Assembly (NCBI GenBank): GCA_032622095.1
Contig: CP136065.1
Span: forward strand, 155,193,577-155,257,576
DNA length: 64,000 nucleotides
DNA from: Siphonodentalium dalli
Taxonomy: Eukaryota; Mollusca; Scaphopoda; Gadilida; Siphonodentaliidae
Direction of reading: 5' to 3'
Part shown: positions 44,277 to 55,749 of the stretch, one piece after another
Layout of the letters: the number at the start of each line of letters is the position of its first letter
Position numbering within the stretch: position 1 is the stretch's first letter
Notes under the pieces: generated by a model
Seen by the model: the letters and a program-made list of their open reading frames with translations, nothing else
Told to the model about the DNA's origin: nothing
Database searches by the model: none
Position numbers and translations under genes: made by a program

Positions 44277-46208
44277 GGGTGATTCTCCATTAAATGAACA
44301 ATTTCGTCCAGAAAATTCTGGGGAAAAAAAGTTTGTCACATGCCGATGAATTTTATGTGAGTATGTAGCACAGATATTGGTGACCACGAAAATGACATTG
44401 GGCAAAATTATAGGGCCAGGTCAAGGTCAATCAAGGTCGTCCATTACAGCATGTGCCAATGACGTTTTTTTGGGGTTGAATCAGGGCAACGTCATTGTCA
44501 AATTCGCTCTTTCTCCAAAACTTGTTGACATGTGCCCTTTAATAGTTGAATTATCGTTATGAGTATATATTGTTTGAGTAGCCGATGATGTATCCGTCCA
44601 AACGACGTATTGCGTAGCTCCGCACGTTGAGACGTCTATGAGATACAGCCATTTGAATATACGTGGTGGAAATTGATGTGCTTTGTGGGCGTGACTTAGA
44701 GTTCAAACTCTGTAAGAGGTCAACGAATACAGCGTTCAGATATGATAATTGGAAACAGATTTTGATCGCATAAAAGGCGATTCCTATCAAGTCGGGCATG
44801 CCCTGGTCCCTCGTACACTTGGTTTGACTCCAAACGATCGAGGAACTCTGATGTAGACAACGTGAACATACGTCAATCAAAGTCTGTTCCCCAAGGGGTT
44901 CGCCAAATTGCAATGATAATTTAGAGTAGAAAACATTGTCGATGGATTTCTCTTACATGTTTCAAGATATTGAACTGAAATTTGGTATTTGGGGGTTTCT
45001 CGGTGCGCTCAATCAGATAGCATTGTCAGTGTGATATTCTGATGGTCCAAAATGTGTATTTTGACGCCGTTGCTATAACACACGAGCCGGAAATCGCCCC
45101 GCAGGCAGAACGATTGTTGAAAAGTACGGAAATAATTGACTTTTCAAACTGTCATCTGCTTCTCACTGAGATTGTTTGATGTAAACGTCAATCCATTTAG
45201 AGAATTCGTTAGATTCCGTTGATCACCCCCCCCCCCCCCACCACTCATTCACTCACCCCCCCCCCCCGATTTTATATAAACGCACTAAAACTAATCCATA
45301 TGTCATATTTGTTCTTTTTATTTACACCCAGATCATCCCTTAACATGTTTTATTTGTTAGATCGTGTTTGCGTCTCTGGGTCTCTGGATATTTCAAAATT
45401 AAAATTGCGTCATTACCCAAACAGAAGGAGTGTTTGGGTAATGACGCGTTTGGGTAATGACGATTTTCGTTTCAGCGCGCTCTTATATTTTGAATATCCA
45501 TCACCTACGAAAATGAACTAGTTTATGAACAAACAACCGCTGCGAGCTTTCGAAATAAACTTTTAATCGTTCGCCTACAGCATGTAACATTTAAATGGTC
45601 TGCGTTTGTGTAATGACGCTGAATAAATATACGCTAGCGATTTCTAGTTTCAAAGGTTGATTTTGAAAAATTATTCAAGGAAACATAACCTGGGTTTATT
45701 TTTTCTAGACATTAAAGGATATTTACTCCACGATGCAACCATAGATATGAACAAGCTATGTTTCTGGTGAAAATATCAGCCGTCTTTATCGTGCGTTTGG
45801 GTAATGATTCTATATAACGGGACATGCTTTTGGAAGACTTCACATGCTTTCCACTAACTAAATATTTAATTTCATAAAAATTATACGAATTGCATGGCGT
45901 TCAGTGCAAAATTCCGCACAAGAATATTAATTGGTTTAAAGATAAATCGTTCGTTGGCGAATGGGAACAATCAGGGAAGTTGAATGCCTTTGATTTGGGA
46001 CATGCTGTTTCGGGGTGCGTAGCCTATAATATACACATGGCATATATGTTGTCACACGTCCATACTAAACCCGAAATGTCTCTAATAAATTACTGTATCG
46101 TGAGCTACAAGATCATTACCATCACTTTTATGTATGGTGGCCATTGTTTTTCATAGGATGAACTAATAACGCAGGACATGGGTTTGCTCGTTTACGGGAG
46201 AATCACCC
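44277..46208 (+). mobile_element. Array unit 1 (1932 bp)
   Basis: The left part contains AATTTCGTCCAGAAAATTCT and the block around CAAGGTCAATCAAGGTCGTC. The middle carries two C runs (near 45228 and 45257). The right part carries a cluster of GTTTGGGTAATGACG motifs (45407-45809). Open frames of 61 aa (plus, 44377-44562), 118 aa (minus, 44557-44913) and 88 aa (plus, 45890-46156) have no recognised domain. This unit has a unique short duplication of GTCTCTGG near 45371-45387. Confidence 0.85.
45407..45462 (+). repeat. Perfect hairpin plus direct repeat of GTTTGGGTAATGACG
   Basis: GCGTCATTACCCAAAC, a 9-base loop, then GTTTGGGTAATGACGC form a 16-base perfect stem. A third copy follows at 45448-45462, and variants lie at 45604-45618 (GTTTGTGTAATGACG) and 45795-45809 (GTTTGGGTAATGATT). 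The set recurs in all four units. Clustered repeats inside a TIR element are often transposase-binding sites; that role is inferred. Confidence 0.75.
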
Positions 46209-46354
46209 ATGTGCATATTTGCGTACGCAATACTTACGTACATGTGCGTACTTGCATAATTGCGTACGCAATATTTGCGTATGTGCATATTTGCGTACGC
46301 AATACTTACGTACATGTGCGTACTTGCATAATTGCGTACGCAATATTTGCGTAT
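46209..46354 (+). repeat. Array spacer 1: two 72-bp palindrome-rich repeats
   Basis: The 72-base unit begins ATGTGCATATTTGCGTACGC, continues AATACTTACGTACATGTGCG, and ends GCGTACGCAATATTTGCGT. It contains GCGTACGC twice and TACGTA/ACGTACATGT-type palindromes. Two full copies plus AT fill the spacer. Confidence 0.9.
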
Positions 46355-48282
46355 GGGTGATTCTCCATTAAATGAACAATTTCGTCCAGAAAATTCTGGG
46401 GAAAAAAAGTTTGTCACATGCCGATGAATTTTATGTGAGTATGTAGCACAGATATTGGTGACCACGAAAATGACATTGGGCAAAATTATAGGGCCAGGTC
46501 AAGGTCAATCAATGTCGTTCATTACAGCATGTGCCAATGACGTTTTTTTGGGGTTGAATCAGGGCAACGTCATTGTCAAATTCGCTCTTTCTCCAAAACT
46601 TGTTGACATGTGCCCTTTAATAGTTGAATTTTCGTTATGAGTATATATTGTTTGAGTAGCCGATGATGTATCCGTCCAAACGACGTATTGCGTAGCTCCG
46701 CACGTTGAGACGTCTATGAGATACAGCCATTTGAATATACGTGGTGGAAATTGATGTGCTTTGTGGGCGTGACTTAGAGTTCAAACTCTGTAAGAGGTCA
46801 ACGAATACAGCGTTCAGATATGATAATTGGAAACAGATTTTGATCGCATAAAAGGCGATTCCTATCAAGTCGGGCATGCCCTGGTCCCTCGTACACTTGG
46901 TTTGACTCCAAACGATCGAGGAACTCTGATGTAGACAACGTGAACATACGTCAATCAAAGTCTGTTCCCCAAGGGGTTCGCCAAATTGCAATGATAATTT
47001 AGAGTCGAAAACATTGTCGATGGATTTCTCTTACATGTTTCAAGATATTGAACTGAAATTTGGTATTTGGGGGGTTTCTCGGTGCGCTCAATCAGATAGC
47101 ATTGTCAGTGTGATATTCTGATGGTCCAAAATGTGTATTTTGACGCCGTTGCTATAACACACGAGCCGGAAATCGCCCCGCAGGCAGAACGATTGTTGAA
47201 AAGTACGGAAATAATTGACTTTTCAAACTGTCATCTGCTTCTCACTGAGATTGTTTGATGTAAACGTCAATCCATTTAGAGAATTCGTTAGATTCCGTTG
47301 ATCACCCCCCCCCCCCCCCACCACCACTCATTCACTCACCCCCCCCCCCGATTTTATATAAACGCACTAAAACTAATCCATATGTCATATTTGTTCTTTT
47401 TATTTACACCCAGATCATCCCTTAACATGTTTTATTTGTTAGATCGTGTTTGCGTCTCTGGATATTTCAAAATTAAAATTGCATCATTACCCAAACAGAA
47501 GGAGTGTTTGGGTAATGACGCGTTTGGGTAATGACGATTTTCGTTTCAGCGCGCTCTTATATTTTGAATATCCATCACCTACGAAAATGAACTAGTTTAT
47601 GAACAAACAACCGCTGCGAGCTTTCGAAATAAACTTTTAATCGTTCGCCTACAGCATGTAACATTTAAATGGTCTGCGTTTGTGTAATGACGCTGAATAA
47701 ATATACGCTAGCGATTTCTAGTTTCAAAGGTTGATTTTGAAAAATTATTCAAGGAAACATAACCTGGGTTTATTTTTTCTAGACATTAAAGGATATTTAC
47801 TCCACGATGCAACCATAGATATGAACAAGCTATGTTTCTGGTGAAAATATCAGCCGTCTTTATCGTGCGTTTGGGTAATGATTCTATATAACGGGACATG
47901 CTTTTGGAAGACTTCACATGCTTTCCACTAACTATATATTTAATTTCATAAAAATTATACGAATTGCATGGCGTTCAGTGCAAAATTCCGCACAAGAATA
48001 TTAATTGGTTTAAAGATAAATCGTTCGTTGGCGAATGGGAACAATCAGGGAAGTTGAATGCCTTTGATTTGGGACATGCTGTTTCGGGGTGCGTAGCCTA
48101 TAATATACACATGGCATATATGTTGTCACACGTCCATACTAAACCCGAAATGTCTCTAATAAATGCCTGTATCGTGAGCTACAAGATCATTACCATCACT
48201 TTTATGTATGGTGGCCATTGTTTTTCATAGGATGAACTAATAACGCAGGACATGGGTTTGCTCGTTTACGGGAGAATCACCC
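46355..48282 (+). mobile_element. Array unit 2 (1928 bp)
   Basis: It is nearly identical to unit 1. It shares GCATCATTACCC (one stem base changed) and AACTATATATTT with unit 3, and has a private TTTTCGTTATG near 46626. Confidence 0.85.
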
Positions 48283-48415
48283 ATGTGCATATTTGCGTAC
48301 GCAATACTTACGTACATGTGCGTACTTGCATAATTGCGTATATGTGCATATTTGCGTACGCAATACTTGCGTACATGTGCGTACTTGCATAATTGCGTAC
48401 GCAATATTTGCGTAT
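48283..48415 (+). repeat. Array spacer 2 (133 bp)
   Basis: It has the same repeats as spacer 1, but the first unit lacks about 13 bases (GCGTATATGTGC replaces the end of the 72-mer) and one TTACG is TTGCG. Confidence 0.9.
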
Positions 48416-50345
48416 GGGTGATTCTCCATTAAATGAACAATTTCGTCCAGAAAATTCTGGGGAAAAAAAGTTTGTCACATGCCGATGAATTTTATGTGAG
48501 TATGTAGCACAGATATTGGTGACCACGAAAATGACATTGGGCAAAATTATAGGGCCAGGTCAAGGTCAATCAAGGTCGTCCATTACAGCATGTGCCAATG
48601 ACGTTTTTTTGGGGTTGAATCAGGGCAACGTCATTGTCAAATTCGCTCTTTCTCCAAAACTTGTTGACATGTGCCCTTTAATAGTTGAATTATCGTTATG
48701 AGTATATATTGTTTGAGTAGCCGATGATGTATCCGTCCAAACGACGTATTGCGTAGCTCCGCACGTTGAGACGTCTATGAGATACAGCCATTTGAATATA
48801 CGTGGTGGAAATTGATGTGCTTTGTGGGCGTGACTTAGAGTTCAAACTCTGTAAGAGGTCAACGAATACAGCGTTCAGATATGATAATTGGAAACAGATT
48901 TTGATCGCATAAAAGGCGATTCCTATCAAGTCGGGCATGCCCTGGTCCCTCGTACACTTGGTTTGACTCCAAACGATCGAGGAACTCTGATGTAGACAAC
49001 GTGAACATACGTCAATCAAAGTCTGTTCCCCAAGGGGTTCGCCAAATTGCAATGATAATTTAGAGTAGAAAACATTGTCGATGGATTTCTCTTACATGTT
49101 TCAAGATATTGAACTGAAATTTGGTATTTGGGGGTTTCTCGGTGCGCTCAATCAGATAGCATTGTCAGTGTGATATTCTGATGGTCCAAAATGTGTATTT
49201 TGACGCCGTTGCTATAACACACGAGCCGGAAATCGCCCCGCAGGCAGAACGATTGTTGAAAAGTACGGAAATAATTGACTTTTAAAACTGTCATCTGCTT
49301 CTCACTGAGATTGTTTGATGTAAACGTCAATCCATTTAGAGAATTCGTTAGATTCCGTTGATCACCCCCCCCCCCCCCCCCCACCACTCATTCACTCACC
49401 CCCCCCCCCCCCGATTTTATATAAACGCACTAAAACTAATCCATATGTCATATTTGTTCTTTTTATTTACACCCAGATCATCCCTTAACATGTTTTATTT
49501 GTTAGATCGTGTTTGCGTCTCTGGATATTTCAAAATTAAAATTGCATCATTACCCAAACAGAAGGAGTGTTTGGGTAATGACGCGTTTGGGTAATGACGA
49601 TTTTCGTTTCAGCGCGCTCTTATATTTTGAATATCCATCACCTACGAAAATGAACTAGTTTATGAACAAACAACCGCTGCGAGCTTTCGAAATAAACTTT
49701 TAATCGTTCGCCTACAGCATGTAACATTTAAATGGTCTGCGTTTGTGTAATGACGCTGAATAAATATACGCTAGCGATTTCTAGTTTCAAAGGTTGATTT
49801 TGAAAAATTATTCAAGGAAACATAACCTGGGTTTATTTTTTCTAGACATTAAAGGATATTTACTCCACGATGCAACCATAGATATGAACAAGCTATGTTT
49901 CTGGTGAAAATATCAGCCGTCTTTATCGTGCGTTTGGGTAATGATTCTATATAACGGGACATGCTTTTGGAAGACTTCACATGCTTTCCACTAACTATAT
50001 ATTTAATTTCATAAAAATTATACGAATTGCATGGCGTTCAGTGCAAAATTCCGCACAAGAATATTAATTGGTTTAAAGATAAATCGTTCGTTGGCGAATG
50101 GGAACAATCAGGGAAGTTGAATGCCTTTGATTTGGGACATGCTGTTTCGGGGTGCGTAGCCTATAATATACACATGGCATATATGTTGTCACACGTCCAT
50201 ACTAAACCCGAAATGTCTCTAATAAATGCCTGTATCGTGAGCTACAAGATCATTACCATCACTTTTATGTATGGTGGCCATTGTTTTTCATAGGATGAAC
50301 TAATAACGCAGGACATGGGTTTGCTCGTTTACGGGAGAATCACCC
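48416..50345 (+). mobile_element. Array unit 3 (1930 bp)
   Basis: It shares the GCATCATTACCC and AACTATATATTT variants with unit 2 and GACTTTTAAAACTG with unit 4. C runs near 49365 and 49400 are the longest of the array. Confidence 0.85.
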
Positions 50346-50478
50346 ATGTGCATATTTGCGTACGCAATACTTACGTACATGTGCGTACTTGCATAATTGC
50401 GTATATGTGCATATTTGCGTACGCAATACTTGCGTACATGTGCGTACTTGCATAATTGCGTACGCAATATTTGCGTAT
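50346..50478 (+). repeat. Array spacer 3 (133 bp)
   Basis: It appears identical in structure to spacer 2, including the shortened first 72-mer. Confidence 0.9.
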
Positions 50479-52204
50479 GGGTGATTCTCCATTAAATGAA
50501 CAATTTCGTCCAGAAAATTCTGGGGAAAAAAAGTTTGTCACATGCCGATGAATTTTATGTGAGTATGTAGCACAGATATTGGTGACCACGAAAATGACAT
50601 TGGGCAAAATTATAGGGCCAGGTCAAGGTCAATCAAGGTCGTCCATTACAGCATGTGCCAATGACGTTTTTTTGGGGTTGAATCAGGGCAACGTCATTGT
50701 CAAATTCGCTCTTTCTCCAAAACTTGTTGACATGTGCCCTTTAATAGTTGAATTATCGTTATGAGTATATATTGTTTGAGTAGCCGATGATGTATCCGTC
50801 CAAACGACGTATTGCGTAGCTCCGCACGTTGAGACGTCTATGAGATACAGCCATTTGAATATACGTGGTGGAAATTGATGTGCTTTGTGGGCGTGACTTA
50901 GAGTTCAAACTCTGTAAGAGGTCAACGAATACAGCGTTCAGATATGATAATTGGAAACAGATTTTGATCGCATAAAAGGCGATTCCTATCAAGTCGGGCA
51001 TGCCCTGGTCCCTCGTACACTTGGTTTGACTCCAAACGATCGAGGAACTCTGATGTAGACAACGTGAACATACGTCAATCAAAGTCTGTTCCCCAAGGGG
51101 TTCGCCAAATTGCAATGATAATTTAGAGTAGAAAACATTGTCGATGGATTTCTCTTACATGTTTCAAGATATTGAACTGAAATTTGGTATTTGGGGGTTT
51201 CTCGGTGCGCTCAATCAGATAGCATTGTCAGTGTGATATTCTGATGGTCCAAAATGTGTATTTTGACGCCGTTGCTATAACACACGAGCCGGAAATCGCC
51301 CCGCAGGCAGAACGATTGTTGAAAAGTACGGAAATAATTGACTTTTAAAACTGTCATCTGCTTCTCACTGAGATTGTTTGATGTAAACGTCAATCCATTT
51401 AGAGAATTCGTTAGATTCCGTTGATCACCCCCCCCCCACCACTCATTCACTCACCCCCCCCCCCCCGATTTTATATAAACGCACTAAAACTAATCCATAT
51501 GTCATATTTGTTCTTTTTATTTACACCCAGATCATCCCTTAACATGTTCTATTTGTTAGATCGTGTTTGCGTCTCTGGATATTTCAAAATTAAAATTGCG
51601 TCATTACCCAAACAGAAGGAGTGTTTGGGTAATGACGCGTTTGGGTAATGACGATTTTCGTTTCAGCGCGCTCTTATATTTTGAATATCCATCACCTACG
51701 AAAATGAACTAGTTTATGAACAAACAACCGCTGCGAGCTTTCGAAATAAACTTTTAATCGTTCGCCTACAGCATGTAACATTTAAATGGTCTGCGTTTGT
51801 GTAATGACGCTGAATAAATATACGCTAGCGATTTCTAGTTTCAAAGGTTGATTTTGAAAAATTATTCAAGGAAACATAACCTGGGTTTATTTTTTCTAGA
51901 CATTAAAGGATATTTACTCCACGATGCAACCATAGATATGAACAAGCTATGTTTCTGGTGAAAATATCAGCCGTCTTTATCGTGCGTTTGGGTAATGATT
52001 CTATATAACGGGACATGCTTTTGGAAGACTTCACATGCTTTCCACTAACTAAATATTTAATTTCATAAAAATTATACGAATTGCATGGCGTTCAGTGCAA
52101 AATTCCGCACAAGAATATTAATTGGTTTAAAGATAAATCGTTCGTTGGCGAATGGGAACAATCAGGGAAGTTGAATGCTTTTGATTTGGGACATGCTGTT
52201 TCGG

Positions 52205-53439
52205 GGTGCGTACAGGGATGTGGCTAGAGGGGGGGGGGTGTGGGGGGGGGGTGTCTCACCCCCCCCCCCCCCCCCCAGCAGAGAGCTATATTTTCAATAG
52301 TTGGAAATTTCATACCTGCCACAACGAAATTTCACACCAACAATAGGTTGAAAATGTTCTTGTAGTTTGATTATAAAACAATTTATTGGGGGAATTTATT
52401 GTTTTTCGACCAATATTTGCATATGTTCCTATTTTTGGTCAAAATTTTTGACAGAATTGGTCATCAGTTGGAAATTTTCCAACCTTAGGGGGGTGACAGG
52501 TTGGAAATTTCCAACACTTGGAAAGCTTGTGTCCTGGTCTCTCCCCCGTGGCCAGTCAAAAACTTCTAGTTAATTTAAGAAAACAATATTGTCATACAAT
52601 TGGTCAACATTGTCATTGGAATTGTCATCAGTTTGAAATTTCGAACAGTGGGAAGGCTTGAGGCTAGTCTAGATGTTAGGATTTTGCGATTTTCTTGTTC
52701 AGATTTCAAAATTTTCGCACACCGGGCCGAACCATGGTCGGCCCGGTGTGTCATTGCCCCATTCACATGGCCAATACAAAACTGCTAATTAGTTTAGCAA
52801 AACAATATTTTACTACATTTGGTCAAACTTGTAGACATAAATGGTCATCAGTTGAAGAATTTTCCAACCTGAGGGGGAGTATGAGGTTTGAAATTTCCAA
52901 CACTAGGAAAGCTTCAGTTGAGGCCAGTCTTGATGCTAGGATTTGCGATTTTCTTGTATAGTTTTCAAAATTTTCTCACACCGAGCCGAACAACCATGGT
53001 CGGCCCGGTGTTTCCTGGTCTGTTGTCGGTAGCTGTGTGCATTTGTCTGGAATTAGATCACTAGTTGTTTTTTTGGGGGCAATTTTCAGGTTAAAATATC
53101 TTAATGTTCTCATACTGGGAAAATAGAAGCATGGCTTATGAATATATAGGAAATTAGGCCTGAGCATGAGGTACAAGGGGGGGGTGTGCAAATGGAAATA
53201 TGCAAAAAGTTGTGTTGGTACGATTCCGACTCAAGGGGGGGGGGGGTGGTGCAAATGGAATTATGCAAAAAGTTGTGTTGGTGTGATTGCGACTCAATGG
53301 GGGGGGGGGGTGCAAATGGAATTATGCAAAAAGTTGTGTCGGTGTGATTGCGACTCAATGGGGGGGGGGGTGCAGTTGGAAATTCCCAAGGTGGACACCC
53401 CCCCAGCGGAGACCCTCTAGCCACATCCCTGGGTGCGTA
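52205..53439 (+). mobile_element. Non-autonomous hAT-type transposon (1219 bp) with 8-bp target duplication
   Basis: Element 52213-53431 has 18-base perfect terminal repeats CAGGGATGTGGCTAGAGG / CCTCTAGCCACATCCCTG. GGTGCGTA is duplicated on both sides (52205-52212, 53432-53439). CAGGG ends and an 8-base target define the hAT superfamily. The interior has no transposase; it has repeated TGGAAATTTC/GAAATTTCCA blocks, a GGGCCGA-ACCATGG-TCGGCCC hairpin (52715-52755, echoed near 52980) and G/C runs. Confidence 0.92.
53170..53385 (+). repeat. G-run tandem repeat inside the hAT element, about 62-bp unit
   Basis: Three to four units of G-run + TGCAAATGGAATTATGCAAA AAGTTGTGTTGGTGTGATT GCGACTCAA. G runs of 8-12 recur every unit, so G-quadruplex formation is possible. 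Confidence 0.85.
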
Positions 53440-53634
53440 GCCTATAATATACACATGGCATATATGTTGTCACACGTCCATACTAAACCCGAAATGTCTC
53501 TAATAAATGCCTGTATCGTGAGCTACAAGATCATTACCATCACTTTTATGTATGGTGGCCATTGTTTTTCATAGGATGAACTAATAACGCAGGACATGGG
53601 TTTGCTCGTTTACGGGAGAATCACCCAAAGACAT

Positions 53635-53857
53635 CTTTTCGATTACAGAAGAAACAAAACACTTAACCCAAGTTCGAAACAGTTGGATTTTACTCTTACG
53701 ACGCTTATGCTTAGTGGGGAATCGCGCTATTTTAAACATTAATGTTGTGACCCAAAGAAGCAGTAGCCGTTAAATTTACAGTGAAGTAATTCGATAGTTA
53801 GCGCCCTCCAACGGATTTTGGACCAAGATGCAGGAGAGAATTAAAAAAATTCTGTGC
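53635..53857. other. Right flank of the array; no gene recognised
   Basis: This is unique sequence between the remnant of repeat A and the next transposon. Confidence 0.4.
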
Positions 53858-54479
53858 TCTGGTTGCACTGTGTAGGAACTGTTACATCGGAAATCGTTCT
53901 ATCGCCGGTTTGTGATGGTTCTTGCCTGATTTGTGACGGTTCTTGCTGAACGAAATTATACATTTTCACGACTTTTTGACAGTTAAAACGCAATTTTGAG
54001 GGATCTAGGTGATAATTCGGTTAGTTATTTTCGATCCCATAACAATCTGTGGCACCAGTGAGCGTGTTAATAACGAAAAATTCATTGTGCGAGTCATAAC
54101 AACGACAAGAACCGCGAATTTTGATTATTGTTTGGGTTCTCTCCTGATCGAGTCGGTTCTATCCCCATTAATCGTTCTATACGGGTAAAACTATTGCTAA
54201 TATTTGCCATGGTTCAAACTGCCAATTTTGTGAAAGTATACAAAGATAAACACAACAAACTATGCATTAAGTTAAAATTTGCACCACTTGTCATTAATTT
54301 CGACGAATTACACTGCCTTTCTATGCTTATCCAATAAGCTGTGTTACGCCTATCAAAATTCACAAAGTCGCCAGCTAGTTTGAAAAATAACGCGTTTTGC
54401 AGGCCCGACATTTCCATGAGTCAACAGCCGGTTAACAATGGTGAAATTTCATTGCGCTGGACTTCGTAAAGCGTTAGCG

Positions 54480-54939
54480 TAGACGGGATATATAGAGTTA
54501 TCTGTCTTGTATTTTATTTTTTTATATTTTGGAACTTCTGTCTGTATGTATGTATTTGTGTTATAGACTCGAAAAACTGCTCGACCGATCCGACTCAAAT
54601 TTGGTGTGTATGCCTACTTTGATCCGGGGAACAATATGGGCGGGTCCAATTTCACGTGCGTCCGTGTCCTTGACCTTGACCTCGCTCAAATACGCTCATA
54701 TAGGCATGTTTCTGGACCTCGACCAATCCGACTCAAATTTGGTATAATGTAGGCCTACTTTGATCCCGGGAACAATATGGGTGGGTCCAATTTCACGTGC
54801 GACCATGTCCTTGACCTTGACCATATTCGCTCATATAGGCATGTTTCCGGGCCGATCGAACAATAGTTTGCCCAGGCGGAGACGATCACAAAAAAATCCC
54901 TAAATAGCCCGGACGAAGAGGGCCGGGCACATCGGCTAG
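54480..54939 (+). mobile_element. Helitron-like element, 3' end defined
   Basis: The right end is CTAG (54936-54939) followed by T, preceded by a hairpin GCCCGG (54907-54912) / CCGGGC (54923-54928) seven bases upstream; this is the Helitron 3' signature. The interior has a 130-bp duplication (CCGACTCAAATTTGGT, GGAACAATATGGG(C/T)GGGTCC, TCCTTGACCTTGACC, TCATATAGGCATGTTTC). The 5' end near GATATATAGAGTTATCTGTC is not certain. No Rep/helicase gene is present. Confidence 0.6.
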
Positions 54940-55334
54940 TGTTGTCTATTTTCGTAGACGTATTTTACTCAACAAAAAGCCAAAAATAAGACGTTAAAAG
55001 TTAGTTGACACCCATACAATGCTCTGATTACGCAGTTTATTCGAGGAGATAGCTCAACAAAAGCACATATCTGCTTGCTGCTAAATCCTCTTTCCCTTTT
55101 CTATTCTACTCATGTTTCCATCATCGAAATGTTGTTCATCATAAATGTAATATTGGGGCAAATAAATATTGTTTAAATCAAGTTTATGTCGGGCATCCGC
55201 TTTCTGGATGCTGATTATCTAGGTTAAATTCTAGAATATGCAGCTATTAAAGCATATACAAGCACGGTGATCTCCATTCAATCATATTTTAGATTGACTA
55301 GGGATCTCTGATTTTTTAATAGAAGATATAAAAA

Positions 55335-55626
55335 AGCAAAGAATCCTACAGTTACAAATATTATTATATGGATGTTAAACCTCTGGTTACTAAATGCGCT
55401 GTAATGAGAATTGACTTGAATCCTATTGATTAATTTGTAGGAATTCTTAGCTATTAAGTTCAACAAGCAGTAACATATAAAAAAGAGAAAAGAATCATGC
55501 AGTTACAAATATTATTATATGGATGTTAATTCTTTGCTGACTAAATGTGCTATAAAGAGCAGCTACTTGAATCCTATTGATTCATTTGTAGGAATGCTCA
55601 GCTATTATATTCAACATGCAGTAACA
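55335..55626 (+). repeat. Tandem duplication, about 160 bp
   Basis: CAGTTACAAATATTATTATA TGGATGTTAA and GAATCCTATTGATTAATTTG TAGGAAT blocks occur twice, at 55350-55475 and 55500-55626, with moderate divergence. Confidence 0.8.
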
Positions 55627-55749
55627 GATTGTTTGAATTATTAGCTAAACATTCATACAAATGAGTCATTAAAAATTAGTGTTATGGGTGTTTGAACCTG
55701 GCTATTACAAGGCAAATTATTATTCCTCGCTACTAACGTGTCAAGTGAG

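Larger units (their letters stand above)
50479..53626 (+). mobile_element. Array unit 4, interrupted by a hAT-type insertion
   Basis: 50479-52212 and 53440-53626 together reproduce a complete unit with both terminal repeats. Like unit 1 it has GCGTCATTACCC and AACTAAATATTT; like unit 3 it has GACTTTTAAAACTG. The break is at GGTGCGTA. Confidence 0.85.
44273..53630 (+). mobile_element. Tandem array of four TIR-bounded units with palindromic spacers
   Basis: Bodies lie at 44277-46208, 46355-48282, 48416-50345 and 50479-53626 (the last broken by a hAT element). Each body begins GGGTGATTCTCC and ends GGGAGAATCACCC, so every one keeps both terminal inverted repeats. Spacers of 146, 133 and 133 bases join them. 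The outer ends are flanked by AAAG on both sides (44273-44276 and 53627-53630), and the spacers are absent outside. Copies differ by few bases, mainly C-run lengths. No transposase is recognised, so the units look non-autonomous. TIR and 4-base target do not settle a superfamily. Confidence 0.9.

Noticed and set aside
44557-44913. 118-aa minus-strand frame repeated in all four array units (also 61-, 78- and 88-aa frames)
   Set aside because: The units are almost identical DNA, so shared open frames say nothing about selection. No domain, start context or codon pattern supports a protein.
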